The position numbers and the translations under genes were made by a program. A stretch of DNA of 10,044 nucleotides from JBAPRR01 sp049281195 (GTDB lineage: Bacteria > Actinomycetota > Acidimicrobiia > Acidimicrobiales > CAVXTF01), in the NCBI GenBank assembly GCA_049281195.1, contig JBAPRR010000343.1, positions 1-10,044 on the forward strand, written 5' to 3'. Positions within the stretch are counted from its first letter, which is position 1, and each line of letters opens with the position of its first letter. Under the pieces are notes generated by a model. That model saw only the letters and a list, made by a program, of their open reading frames with translations, made no database searches and was not told the DNA's origin. This document shows, in pieces, positions 1 to 7,104 of the stretch.

Positions 1-826
1 GTCCCAGGTCGGCATGACTCTGTTTGAGTTCCTCTTTGTTTGCGTCGGCATGTTCCTTTATGAATAGCGAGGCAACCGTGGCGGTCAGGGTTCCGATGAG
101 GCCGATTCCAACCAGCATAAGGACCACTGCGACAATGCGGCCACCTTCTGTTACCGGATACCTGTCCCCGTAACCCACAGTGGTTACGGTCACGATCGCC
201 CACCAAAGAGCGTCGGGGTAGTCGTGGATATTGCTCCCCTTGGCGTCTTCCTCGAAGAGAAGGACCAACCAGGCCCCCACGAAAAGGGTTGCGATCACGG
301 CGATGAGCACCCTGAAGAGACTGTGGTGCCTGAGGATGGCCTCCAACCGCAACTCCCCTTCGCGCACGAGAAGGGTCATCCTCTCGATACCTACGACGTG
401 CCAGCCCTGGAGGGGGGGCAGGAAGACTGTTGCGGGCTCGATCCACCTCCGCCGGAGATAACCAGGGGTGTCCGGGGTGACGACCAGACGGACCAGGTAC
501 TCCACCAGCATCACTACCCAAAGGACGAAGAGGATGGCGACGAGGACTTTCGATGCAGAGTGGTTGACGTCATTCGTGAGGACGATGATTCCGATTACCA
601 GCCAGGCGATTCCCAACAGCGTCATCGGAAACCTGGTGACTTCTTCTATACGGTCGACGAGGTCGTGGCGGCCGCCAGACGGTTTGGCGCCGGCAATTGT
701 CTGTCTGCGCCGTTCCTCCTTGCGTTCCTTCTCTTCGAGGCGTTCCCGCTCCAACTTCTCGAGGCGCTGAATGCGTTCGATGCTGGAGGGTTGTTTGGGT
801 GTGTCGCTTTTAGGATCAGCTGTCAC
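1..826 (-). CDS. Potassium channel family protein, partial (3' end beyond the left edge)
   Basis: This is a membrane ion channel, probably a K+ channel of the voltage-gated-like superfamily. I translated it on the minus strand from a GTG at 826 to the window edge, giving 275 codons with no stop. The selectivity filter TTVGYGD lies at about residues 215-221. It is preceded by a pore helix (YPDALWWAIVTV) and flanked by the pore-lining segments S5 (about 171-191) and S6 (about 228-250). Two further hydrophobic segments lie at about 68-84 and 93-116. The stretch 122-150 sits where S3/S4 would be but lacks a regular Arg ladder, so voltage sensing is doubtful. Residues 16-42 are almost all charged and probably form a cytosolic coiled coil. 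The GTG start is supported by AGGGGA about 9 nt upstream. The C-terminal regulatory part is not visible. The gene diverges from the sulfur operon and has no evident functional link to it. Confidence 0.9.
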   Translation of the reverse strand, partial: MTADPKSDTPKQPSSIERIQRLEKLERERLEEKERKEERRRQTIAGAKPSGGRHDLVDRIEEVTRFPMTLLGIAWLVIGIIVLTNDVNHSASKVLVAILFVLWVVMLVEYLVRLVVTPDTPGYLRRRWIEPATVFLPPLQGWHVVGIERMTLLVREGELRLEAILRHHSLFRVLIAVIATLFVGAWLVLLFEEDAKGSNIHDYPDALWWAIVTVTTVGYGDRYPVTEGGRIVAVVLMLVGIGLIGTLTATVASLFIKEHADANKEELKQSHADLG

Positions 827-1253
827 GATATGGAGTCCCCTACGGTGCGAGAACGTTACTGGCTCGGTCCGCCGAACTGGCTGATGTACCTGGAATTACG
901 GCTGGTGAATATTGCCCTTCACTCCGCCCGGGGGATCCCAGTTCGTGATCTGAATCGGATTTCACAGAGCGCCACCGTCCACAACGGCTTCACAAAATTG
1001 GAATCACGATCCGTCCGCACAGCGCGAAATGGGCTGGACCATCTTGGTGCGCTGAATGAATAGATCTCCGCAAAGGAACTAGGGGAGAACAATCGCCGTC
1101 CCCTGCTCGAACCGCGGACACCGACGGTATTTGGAATGAACCGCAACAAGAACGTGGCCGCCTCGACATAGAGCGCGACGTGTATCAGATGACCCCTAAG
1201 GCGCCTTTTCGGCCTGCTGCGGGGAGAATTTGCGGTGATCTGGCACAGAGGTC
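827..1253. other. Intergenic region without a convincing gene
   Basis: About 430 bases separate the channel gene from the operon promoter. Short reading frames here (for example minus strand 919-1149) have arginine- and serine-rich, domain-free translations and are not credible genes. Two structures can be seen. One is a nested inverted repeat: CAGCGC at 1020-1025 pairs with GCGCTG at 1049-1054, with ATGG at 1029-1032 and CCAT at 1039-1042 inside it. The other is a perfect 10-bp palindrome, AAGGCGCCTT, at 1198-1207. Neither is followed by a T run, so neither looks like an intrinsic terminator. No tRNA and no sulfur-related riboswitch pattern was recognised. Confidence 0.6.
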
Positions 1254-1282
1254 TTGACGGGGTCCCCGTAATTATCTACTAT
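1254..1282 (+). promoter_or_regulatory. Sigma70-type promoter of the sulfonate operon
   Basis: TTGACG at 1254-1259 (-35) is separated by 17 bp from TACTAT at 1277-1282 (-10), a near-consensus arrangement for the housekeeping sigma factor. Transcription would start at about 1289, leaving a short leader of roughly 40 nt. It lies immediately upstream of the first operon gene, which has its own strong ribosome binding site (AGGGGAGGG ending about 7 nt before the ATG at 1328). A leader this short leaves no room for a riboswitch. The start site is predicted, not measured. Confidence 0.65.
1257..1269. promoter_or_regulatory. Inverted repeat in the promoter spacer, candidate operator
   Basis: ACGGGG-T-CCCCGT is a perfect 6-bp inverted repeat around one central base. 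It overlaps the last bases of the -35 box and occupies most of the spacer towards the -10 box. A protein bound here would block RNA polymerase, so the position suits a repressor site. Six-bp arms occur by chance a few times per 10 kb, so the location is the main argument. No cognate regulator is encoded in the window. Confidence 0.4.
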
Positions 1283-1304
1283 TTCCATAGAACTGATGGA
1301 GATA
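1280..1304. promoter_or_regulatory. Inverted repeat across the predicted transcription start, candidate operator
   Basis: TATTTCCAT (1280-1288) and ATGGAGATA (1296-1304) form 9-bp arms with one mismatch and a 7-nt spacer. The element begins inside the -10 box and spans the expected transcription start. That geometry and its 25-bp length fit a dimeric repressor. In RNA only part of it would be transcribed, so it is more likely a DNA site than a hairpin. Its function is inferred from position and symmetry only. Confidence 0.4.
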
Positions 1305-1327
1305 CTCAGATTTAGGGGAGGGCTCAG

Positions 1328-2266
1328 ATGACCGTGACGGTCTCCACTCACATTGGACCGACCACCGAGATCGAATTCCGCAAGGTGACCGCGGAGATCG
1401 GAGCAGAGGTTGTCGGTGTCGACATAGCCGAAGAACTGGATGCGCCAACTGTTACGGCGCTGCGAGAAGGTCTCAACCGTCACAAGGTGCTCGTCTTTCG
1501 CAACGTAGACCTGGACGACGCCGCCCAGGAGAGGTTCGCCGCTTCTTTTGGAGATCTGACCACAGCACATCCCACTGTCCCGTCGGTCGAGGGTGCCCCG
1601 AACGTACTGCCTGTTGACAGCGACCTGAATATCGCCAACCACTGGCACACCGACGTCACCTTCGTTGTCAACCCACCCCAGCTGAGCACACTTCGCAGCG
1701 TGGTTGTCCCGCCTTACGGGGGAGAAACCCTGATAGCGAACACCGGTGCTGCGTATAAGGCGTTGCCCGAATCACTGCGCCGGCTCGCCGACGAGTTGTG
1801 GGCCGTGCACACGAATATCTACGACTACGCGCGGGCCGCCGTGGAGAGCCTGGATGATCAGTCCTCCTCCCAGTACAAGCAGTTCACCTCGATCGAATAC
1901 GAGACGGCTCATCCCGTGGTTCGCGTTCACCCGATCACCGGCGAACGCGGGCTGTTCATCGGAGGTTTTGCTCAGAACGTCATTGGCCTTCGCACCGACG
2001 ATGGCCGCGACATCCTTCGGATCCTTCAGTCCTATGTGACCAGGCCCGAGCACATTCTCCGGTGGCGGTGGTCGCCGAACGAGCTCGTGTTGTTCGACAA
2101 CCGCATCACTCAGCACTACGCGGTCGACAACTACGACAAGCTTCCCCGCAAGCTCCGCAGGGTTACAGTCGCCGGAGACGTACCGGTCGGTGTCGATGGG
2201 CGCGCCAGCTGCGCGATCAAGGGCAGCGCGTCTCACTACTCCAATGTGTCGGAGGTCGCGGCATGA
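1328..2266 (+). CDS. TauD/TfdA-family 2-oxoglutarate-dependent dioxygenase (alkylsulfate/sulfonate type)
   Basis: This is a cytosolic Fe(II)/2-oxoglutarate dioxygenase that probably hydroxylates the carbon next to a sulfonate or sulfate ester, releasing sulfite or sulfate. It has 312 residues, close to the family norm of about 280-310. The metal-binding facial triad is visible: H107 and D109 in the HWHTDVTF motif, and H263 in NRITQHYAVDNY. The 2-oxoglutarate-binding Arg is R278 in LRRVTVAGD, 15 residues after the distal His as in E. coli TauD. GGETLIANT (about 130-139) and HPVVRVHP are further family signatures. The sequence resembles the mycobacterial Rv3406/AtsK alkylsulfatase more than taurine-specific TauD, so the substrate is open. 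The protein contains only one Met (the start) and one Cys. The ATG at 1328 has a strong ribosome binding site. It is the first gene of the operon, and its stop overlaps the next start by 4 nt. Confidence 0.9.
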   Translation: MTVTVSTHIGPTTEIEFRKVTAEIGAEVVGVDIAEELDAPTVTALREGLNRHKVLVFRNVDLDDAAQERFAASFGDLTTAHPTVPSVEGAPNVLPVDSDLNIANHWHTDVTFVVNPPQLSTLRSVVVPPYGGETLIANTGAAYKALPESLRRLADELWAVHTNIYDYARAAVESLDDQSSSQYKQFTSIEYETAHPVVRVHPITGERGLFIGGFAQNVIGLRTDDGRDILRILQSYVTRPEHILRWRWSPNELVLFDNRITQHYAVDNYDKLPRKLRRVTVAGDVPVGVDGRASCAIKGSASHYSNVSEVAA

Positions 2267-3156
2267 CCAGCGTGATCTCCGCTCCGGCCCCGGCAGTCGG
2301 CGTCCCGTCGATAGAAGCTCTGCCGGCGCAGCAGCGTGAGGTATTCGTCGCGGTCGATGCTCATGAGAAGAGCCGACCCGCCAAGTTCCTCGAGCATTTC
2401 CGTTGGCCCCTCGGCATTTATACGGTTCCGGTAGCGATCCTGATCCTTTGGGAGATCCTGGCTCAGACCGGCGTTCTCTCCGCCACATCCGCGCCCGCGC
2501 CATCTGCGATCGTGGACACCGGAATTCATCTGTGGCGCACTGGGGTGCTTGGTCCTGATCTTCTGGTTTCGCTCCGCAGGGTTGCGTTCGGCCTGGCGCT
2601 CGGCTTGACCGTTGGGATCGTGGCAGGAACCGTGGGTGGATTGCTCAAAAGCGGCGAGTATCTGTTCAACGGGGTGATGCAGATCTTCAACACCATCCCG
2701 ATCCTCGCCATCCTGCCACTCATCATCATCTGGTTCGGTATCGACGAAGTGCCGAAGATCGTGATCATCGCCTTCGGTGCCTGCGTTCCGATGTACCTGA
2801 ACTTGTTCGCGGCGATACGAGGAGTAGACCAGCGACTGATCGAGATGGCCCGGACCACCGGAGTGAGCACGGCCCGGTTGGTCTCCCGGGTGCTGTTACC
2901 CGGCGCGTTGCCCGGTTTTCTCGTCGGTCTCCGATTTTCTCTTGCGTACAGCATTCTGGGCCTGGTCGCAGCAGAGACGATCAACGCCAGCAACGGGCTC
3001 GGATTCCTGATCACTCAAGCACAGACCTATTTGCAGACGAATGAAGTCTTCGTTGGTTTGGTCATCTACTCGATCCTGGGACTTCTTGCCGATCAGTTCG
3101 TCCGGATCCTCGAGCGGGTGCTGCTTCGCTGGCGCCCGAGCTTTCAAGCCCGATGA
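2263..3156 (+). CDS. ssuC: Sulfonate-type ABC importer permease (SsuC-like)
   Basis: Inner-membrane permease of a nitrate/sulfonate/taurine-type ABC importer (SsuC/TauC family), 297 residues. Hydrophobic segments run from about residue 52 to 282. The cytoplasmic EAA loop that docks the ATPase is clear at about 194-213 (EMARTTGVSTARLVSRVLLP), with the conserved Gly at 200 and the LP at 212-213. I chose the ATG at 2263, which overlaps the stop of the dioxygenase gene as ATGA and has GGAGG at 2251-2255. The frame stays open further upstream to 2062, but that part lies antisense-free inside the dioxygenase gene and gives no recognisable domain. About 45 residues precede the first membrane segment, somewhat long for the family. 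The exact substrate cannot be read from the permease; the operon context indicates an organosulfonate or related compound. Confidence 0.88.
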   Translation: MTSVISAPAPAVGVPSIEALPAQQREVFVAVDAHEKSRPAKFLEHFRWPLGIYTVPVAILILWEILAQTGVLSATSAPAPSAIVDTGIHLWRTGVLGPDLLVSLRRVAFGLALGLTVGIVAGTVGGLLKSGEYLFNGVMQIFNTIPILAILPLIIIWFGIDEVPKIVIIAFGACVPMYLNLFAAIRGVDQRLIEMARTTGVSTARLVSRVLLPGALPGFLVGLRFSLAYSILGLVAAETINASNGLGFLITQAQTYLQTNEVFVGLVIYSILGLLADQFVRILERVLLRWRPSFQAR

Positions 3157-3884
3157 CCGCCATCATCACATCGCCACCGGTCATCAGGACCGGTGCGGTT
3201 GTCGAGCAGGTGGTACGCCGGTTCGGGGACCGGGTGGTCCTCGACCATCTGGACCTGACCATCGGCGCTGAGGAGCTCGTCGTATTGCTCGGCCCTTCCG
3301 GTTGCGGCAAGAGCACCCTCTTGCGCCTTTTGGCAGGGCTGGATCGCCCTGATGGAGGGACAGTCGATGTCCCGGCAAAGCGGTCAGTGGTTTTCCAGGC
3401 TGACCGCCTGCTTCCATGGCAGCGAGTTCTTCCCAATGTGACATTGGGTCTTCGTGGTGCGGACGCCGATGAACGCGGACGCGCCGCACTCAACGAGGTG
3501 GGGTTGTCCGGTCGCGAGCGGGCATGGCCCAAAGAGCTCTCCGGAGGCGAAGCCCAGCGGGTGGCTTTGGCCCGCTCGTTGGTTTCAGAGCCTGACCTGG
3601 TGCTCCTGGATGAGCCGTTCGCGTCCCTTGACGCCATCACCCGCCTCCGGATGCACGGTCTCGTAAGACAGCTACGTAAAAGACACGATGCCGCGATGTT
3701 GCTCGTCACTCACGACGTGGGGGAGGCCATTGCCCTCGCCGACCGGATCGTGGTCATGAGCCACGGGAGGATCGGCACAGCCTACGAGGTCCGATTGTCG
3801 TCGGCGGACCGCACAGCAAGTCTCGAGCGTGAGGAGTTGAGAGCAACGTTGCTCGACACTCTGGGCCTCGCGAACCAGGGGTAA
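3153..3884 (+). CDS. ssuB: Sulfonate-type ABC importer ATPase (SsuB-like)
   Basis: Cytoplasmic ATPase that powers the adjacent permease, 243 residues, the usual length for SsuB/TauB. All nucleotide-binding motifs are intact: Walker A GPSGCGKST (47-55), Q-loop Q82, signature LSGGE (129-133), Walker B LVLLDEP (149-155) and the switch His in THD (H187). FQADRLLPWQRVLPNV (about 81-96) is typical of the SsuB/TauB/NrtD subgroup. The ATG at 3153 overlaps the permease stop by 4 nt. There is no good ribosome binding site of its own, so translational coupling is likely. The order dioxygenase-permease-ATPase-binding protein differs from E. coli tauABCD, where the binding protein comes first. Confidence 0.9.
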   Translation: MTAIITSPPVIRTGAVVEQVVRRFGDRVVLDHLDLTIGAEELVVLLGPSGCGKSTLLRLLAGLDRPDGGTVDVPAKRSVVFQADRLLPWQRVLPNVTLGLRGADADERGRAALNEVGLSGRERAWPKELSGGEAQRVALARSLVSEPDLVLLDEPFASLDAITRLRMHGLVRQLRKRHDAAMLLVTHDVGEAIALADRIVVMSHGRIGTAYEVRLSSADRTASLEREELRATLLDTLGLANQG

Positions 3885-3947
3885 CGCGCACGCGCTCTTC
3901 GCGCACTCAACGCCAGCCCGTAAACAAAGAAAAGGAGTACGAGTTTC

Positions 3948-5009
3948 ATGTCCAAGATGAGTCAACGAGTGGTGGGGGTCGCCTTCCTCTTGGCAGCTTC
4001 AGGGGTGTTCGCAGCCTGTAGTTCGGGGACGAGCAATACCGCGGCTGTGTCCGGGGCATCCGGTTCGGCGAAAAGCGGATACCTCGAAACCAACCCGGCA
4101 TGGTCGAAATACACATTCGTCGTCGGCGACAATGGTGGGGACGGTACCGAAGCGCTGGCCGCTGACACGGGTATCTTCAAGGACGCTTCTTACAAGGTGA
4201 CTTTCGCCCGCTTCACCTATGGGCCACCCCTTGTCACAGCGGCAGCGTCGGGAGACATCTCGCTCGGCATGGTCGGCGATGTGCCGCCTCTGACCGGGGC
4301 CGCCACCGAGTTCGGATTCAAGATCGTCGCAGTGGAGCACTCCCTGTATCCGACGCAGCCCGACGAGGACATCATCGTGCCGAAGGGTTCGCCGATCCAC
4401 ACACTGGCGGAGCTCAAAGGAAAGTCGATCGCCGTGGCTCAGGGGAGCTCCGCTAATGGCCTGGTTCTCCTGGCACTCGAGAGTGCCGGCCTGAAGCCGA
4501 GCCAGGTCCACATCGCGTACCTGGCGCCGGCGGCCGCAGCAACCGCGTATCAGGCAGGCCAAGTCGACGCGTGGGCCATTTGGAATCCCCAGTTGACTCT
4601 GGCGGTGCAGGCGGGGTCAACGGTCCTGGCCAAAGGCCTTCCGCCGATCGACCAGACCAACAACTACTACGTCGCATCCGACAAACTGCTCGACAATCCG
4701 GTTGCAAAGGCGGCTCTAGGCAATGTGCTGGAACGAATCGCTTTTGACTACGCTTGGGGCAACAAACACCTGGCCAAGTACGCAGCCGCATTGGCGACAG
4801 AAGACGGGATTTCGGTCGCAGATGCCACGGCCGCTTTGAGTGCCGAGGAGTACTCGATCTCGCCGATCACGCAAACCGACATAACCGCCGAGCAGACCCT
4901 TGCGAATGCATTCATAAACGCCGGACTGATAACGGCTCATGTCAAAGTTGCGTCGATCTCTGAGAACGTCCTGCCCGCCGGTTTCAACAGCAACCAACAG
5001 CTCGGTTAG
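3948..5009 (+). CDS. ssuA: Sulfonate ABC transporter substrate-binding lipoprotein (SsuA-like)
   Basis: Extracytoplasmic substrate-binding protein of the SsuA/TauA/NMT1 type, 353 residues, tethered to the membrane. The N-terminus has a basic start, a hydrophobic core (VVGVAFLLAASGVF) and a lipobox ending in FAAC, so C24 is the likely lipidated residue. A Ser/Gly/Ala-rich linker follows to about residue 45. The stretch TYGPPLVTAAASGDISLGMVGDVPP (about 90-114, of which GPPLVTAAASGDISLG is the core) matches the ligand-loop region of SsuA-type proteins. HTLAELKGKSIAV is the usual hinge-region motif. Apart from C24, the mature part has a single Met (M108) and no Cys. The start at 3948 has AGGAG at 3933-3937; ATG at 3957 is an alternative with poorer support. 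The 63-nt gap upstream is the largest within the importer genes and could allow separate, higher translation of the binding protein. Confidence 0.88.
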   Translation: MSKMSQRVVGVAFLLAASGVFAACSSGTSNTAAVSGASGSAKSGYLETNPAWSKYTFVVGDNGGDGTEALAADTGIFKDASYKVTFARFTYGPPLVTAAASGDISLGMVGDVPPLTGAATEFGFKIVAVEHSLYPTQPDEDIIVPKGSPIHTLAELKGKSIAVAQGSSANGLVLLALESAGLKPSQVHIAYLAPAAAATAYQAGQVDAWAIWNPQLTLAVQAGSTVLAKGLPPIDQTNNYYVASDKLLDNPVAKAALGNVLERIAFDYAWGNKHLAKYAAALATEDGISVADATAALSAEEYSISPITQTDITAEQTLANAFINAGLITAHVKVASISENVLPAGFNSNQQLG

Positions 5010-5021
5010 GACGGCAGACCA

Positions 5022-6368
5022 GTGACCGAACAACCACGCCAACTTCACCTGAACGCATTTCTGATGGAAGCGGGTCACCACGAGGCGTCGTGGCGGCTCC
5101 CCGAAAGCAATATTCGGGCCGATTTCGACCTTCAGCACTGGATTCACCTGGCGCAACTGGCGGAGGAAGCGAAGTTCGATTCACTCTTCCTGGCTGATGG
5201 CGTTGCGATCACCGGAACGGGCGAGTTCAGGCCACCTGGACAGCTCGAGCCGCTGACACTTCTAACTGCGTTGTCCCAAGCGACAAACCGCATCGGCCTG
5301 ATTGCCACGGTGTCTTCCACATACAACGACCCGTACAACCTCGCCCGGCGATTGGCCTCGGTAGATCACGTGAGTGGGGGACGGGCCGGCTGGAACATCG
5401 TGACATCAGCGAGCTCTGCTGAAGCCGCCAACTTCGGGCTCACCGATCGTCCCGATCACGAAGCCCGTTACAGGCGGGCGGGTGAGTTTCTGAAGGTTGC
5501 CAAGGAGCTATGGGACAGCTGGGAGGTGGACGCGGTCATCGGAGACAGACAGGAAGGACGGTACGCCGACCCTGACCGGATTCACCCGATCAACCACGTC
5601 GGAGAGAATTTCAGGGTCGATGGCCCGTTGAACGTGGAGCGGCCGCCCCAGGGCTACCCGGTACTTGTTCAAGCGGGCTCCTCTGATGATGGAAAGGATT
5701 TCGCCGCTCGCCACGCCGAGGCCATCTTTACGGCGCATCAAACCTTTGAGCGCGCCGAAGGCTTCTACCGCGACATCAAGACACGCGTCGCAGCAGCCGG
5801 GCGCGATCCTCACGGAGTCTTGGTGCTGCCGGGGATCGTGCCTGTGATCGGTTCGACGGAGGAAGAGGCCCAAGCGCTTGCCGAACGCCTCGATGACCTT
5901 CGCGTGCCCGAGTACGGACTACGCGCTCTGGCCCGCGTGTTCGAGTTGGACCCGTCCGAGCTGAAACTCGACGAGCCTCTTCCGACGTCGGTGATCAACA
6001 GACCGAAGCTCGAGGGGTCCCAGAGTCGCTCCGAACTGATAGCTGAGCTGGCAGTTCGCGAGAACCTCACCGTGCGTCAGGTCTTGTCCCGACTCGGCGG
6101 TGGGCGCGGTCACTTCACGTTTGTCGGTACCCCTGATCAGGTGACAGACACCATCGTGGATTGGTTCGAAGGTGGGGCTGCGGACGGCTTCAACATCATG
6201 CCGCCGGCACTTCCGTCGGATCTGGTCACATTCATCGAGGAGGTGCTGCCGATCCTGCGTGGGAAAGGTCTGTTCCGCGAGGAATACGAGGGTAAGACGT
6301 TGCGCGAGCACTATGGGCTGCCGGTTCCACCGAACCAGTTCAGCCCGTCGATAGCTTCGTATGCCTGA
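5022..6368 (+). CDS. FMN-dependent monooxygenase, NtaA/SnaA/DszA family (luciferase-like)
   Basis: Flavin-dependent monooxygenase of the bacterial luciferase-like superfamily, 448 residues, matching the 440-460 typical of the NtaA/SnaA/SoxA(DszA) group. The N-terminus (QLHLNAFLMEAGHHEASWR) is characteristic of this family. The blocks FDSLFLADG, LTALSQATNRIGLIATVSSTY, SGGRAGWNIVTS (about 121-132) and PVLVQAGSS match the conserved barrel strands that bind FMN and phosphate. Such enzymes use reduced FMN and oxygen to cleave C-N or C-S bonds, for example nitrilotriacetate or dibenzothiophene sulfone. The operon context points to a sulfur compound. A separate FMN reductase is normally required and none is present in the window. 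The protein has three Met and no Cys. The GTG at 5022 has a weak AGGA about 10 nt upstream. The substrate is unknown. Confidence 0.88.
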   Translation: MTEQPRQLHLNAFLMEAGHHEASWRLPESNIRADFDLQHWIHLAQLAEEAKFDSLFLADGVAITGTGEFRPPGQLEPLTLLTALSQATNRIGLIATVSSTYNDPYNLARRLASVDHVSGGRAGWNIVTSASSAEAANFGLTDRPDHEARYRRAGEFLKVAKELWDSWEVDAVIGDRQEGRYADPDRIHPINHVGENFRVDGPLNVERPPQGYPVLVQAGSSDDGKDFAARHAEAIFTAHQTFERAEGFYRDIKTRVAAAGRDPHGVLVLPGIVPVIGSTEEEAQALAERLDDLRVPEYGLRALARVFELDPSELKLDEPLPTSVINRPKLEGSQSRSELIAELAVRENLTVRQVLSRLGGGRGHFTFVGTPDQVTDTIVDWFEGGAADGFNIMPPALPSDLVTFIEEVLPILRGKGLFREEYEGKTLREHYGLPVPPNQFSPSIASYA

Positions 6369-7104
6369 CCTGGCTGCACTGTCGGTAACAGGCCTGAGCA
6401 AAACCTACGCGGACGGCTTTACCGCGATCAGGGGACTCGACATCGACATACCTGACGGGGCGTTCTTCGGGCTTCTCGGTCCGAACGGCGCTGGTAAGAC
6501 AACCCTGATCGGGTCGGTGTGCAACCTGGTCCGGCCGACCACGGGATCGCTGAAGGTGTTCGGCCACGATTACCGCAGCCGTGAGGCCCGCCGGCTCACC
6601 GGACTGGCGGAACAGGAAATCAACGTCGACCGGTTTTTGTCGATCCGCCAGATGCTCGTGTACCACGCCGGCTATCACGGGATCGGCCGCAAAGAAGCCG
6701 TGCGACGAGCTGACGAGCTGCTCGAGTTGTTCCGTCTGGACGCCAAGGCCCATTCGCGTGCGTACGAGTTGTCGGGGGGAATGAAACGTCGCTTGGTGCT
6801 GGCACGGGCGCTGGCGCATCGCCCCCGTCTGCTGATCCTGGATGAACCTACAGCTGGCGTCGACGTCGAGCTCCGTGGGGAGATTTGGCGACTCGTTCAA
6901 GGTTTAAACGCGGACGGGACGACCATCCTCCTGACCACCCACTATCTCGAAGAGGCACAGTCTCTCTGTGATGAGATCGCGATCTTGCGATCCGGCCGGA
7001 TCGTTGACCGCGGATCGTCCAAAGCGTTGCTTCTACGCCACCAGGCTCAGGACATCTGGGAGGTATACAACAGGGTCGTCACCCCGGAGGCGGTCGTCTC
7101 GTGA
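6361..7104 (+). CDS. ABC-2 type exporter ATP-binding protein
   Basis: Cytoplasmic ATPase of an ABC-2 (DrrA/CcmA-like) exporter, 247 residues. Motifs are Walker A GPNGAGKTT (40-48), Q-loop Q85, signature LSGGM (137-141), Walker B LLILDEPTAGVD (157-168) and switch His H194 in TTHYLEEAQ. The GPNGAGKTT, LSGGMKRR and DEPTAGVD forms and the LEEA after the switch His mark it as an exporter ATPase, unlike the SsuB-like protein encoded upstream. Its ATG at 6361 overlaps the end of the monooxygenase gene by 8 nt, and no Shine-Dalgarno sequence is visible, so it probably relies on translational coupling. The next gene encodes its membrane partner. The cargo cannot be deduced from the sequence; a desulfonated product or a toxic analogue are the plausible choices from context. 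Confidence 0.9.
   Translation: MPDLAALSVTGLSKTYADGFTAIRGLDIDIPDGAFFGLLGPNGAGKTTLIGSVCNLVRPTTGSLKVFGHDYRSREARRLTGLAEQEINVDRFLSIRQMLVYHAGYHGIGRKEAVRRADELLELFRLDAKAHSRAYELSGGMKRRLVLARALAHRPRLLILDEPTAGVDVELRGEIWRLVQGLNADGTTILLTTHYLEEAQSLCDEIAILRSGRIVDRGSSKALLLRHQAQDIWEVYNRVVTPEAVVS

Noticed and set aside
224..1063. A long open frame on the plus strand (279 codons)
   Set aside because: Most of it lies antisense to the potassium channel gene, whose filter and membrane segments are unmistakable. The plus-strand translation is rich in Asp, His, Pro and Gln with no recognisable domain.
1283..1327. Sulfur-responsive riboswitch (SAM type) in the operon leader
   Set aside because: With the predicted start near 1289 the leader is only about 40 nt, and no riboswitch-like set of helices is seen upstream either.
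2062..2262. Upstream extension of the permease frame
   Set aside because: The extension lies inside the dioxygenase gene and encodes no typical permease segment, while the ATG at 2263 has GGAGG and an ATGA overlap.
1772..2503. A 243-codon frame on the minus strand across the dioxygenase and permease genes
   Set aside because: It is antisense to two well-supported genes, rich in Arg and Gly, without a domain; a typical by-product of GC-rich coding sequence.
3841..3854. Perfect 14-bp palindrome GAGCAACGTTGCTC near the end of the importer ATPase gene
   Set aside because: It lies in coding sequence about 95 nt before the next start. A palindrome of this size is expected roughly once per 10-20 kb by chance, and no promoter elements accompany it.
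3885..3947. Possible hairpin (GCGC, TCTTC loop, GCGC) between the ATPase and binding-protein genes
   Set aside because: The stem is only 4 bp with no T run, too weak to call a terminator or a processing site.
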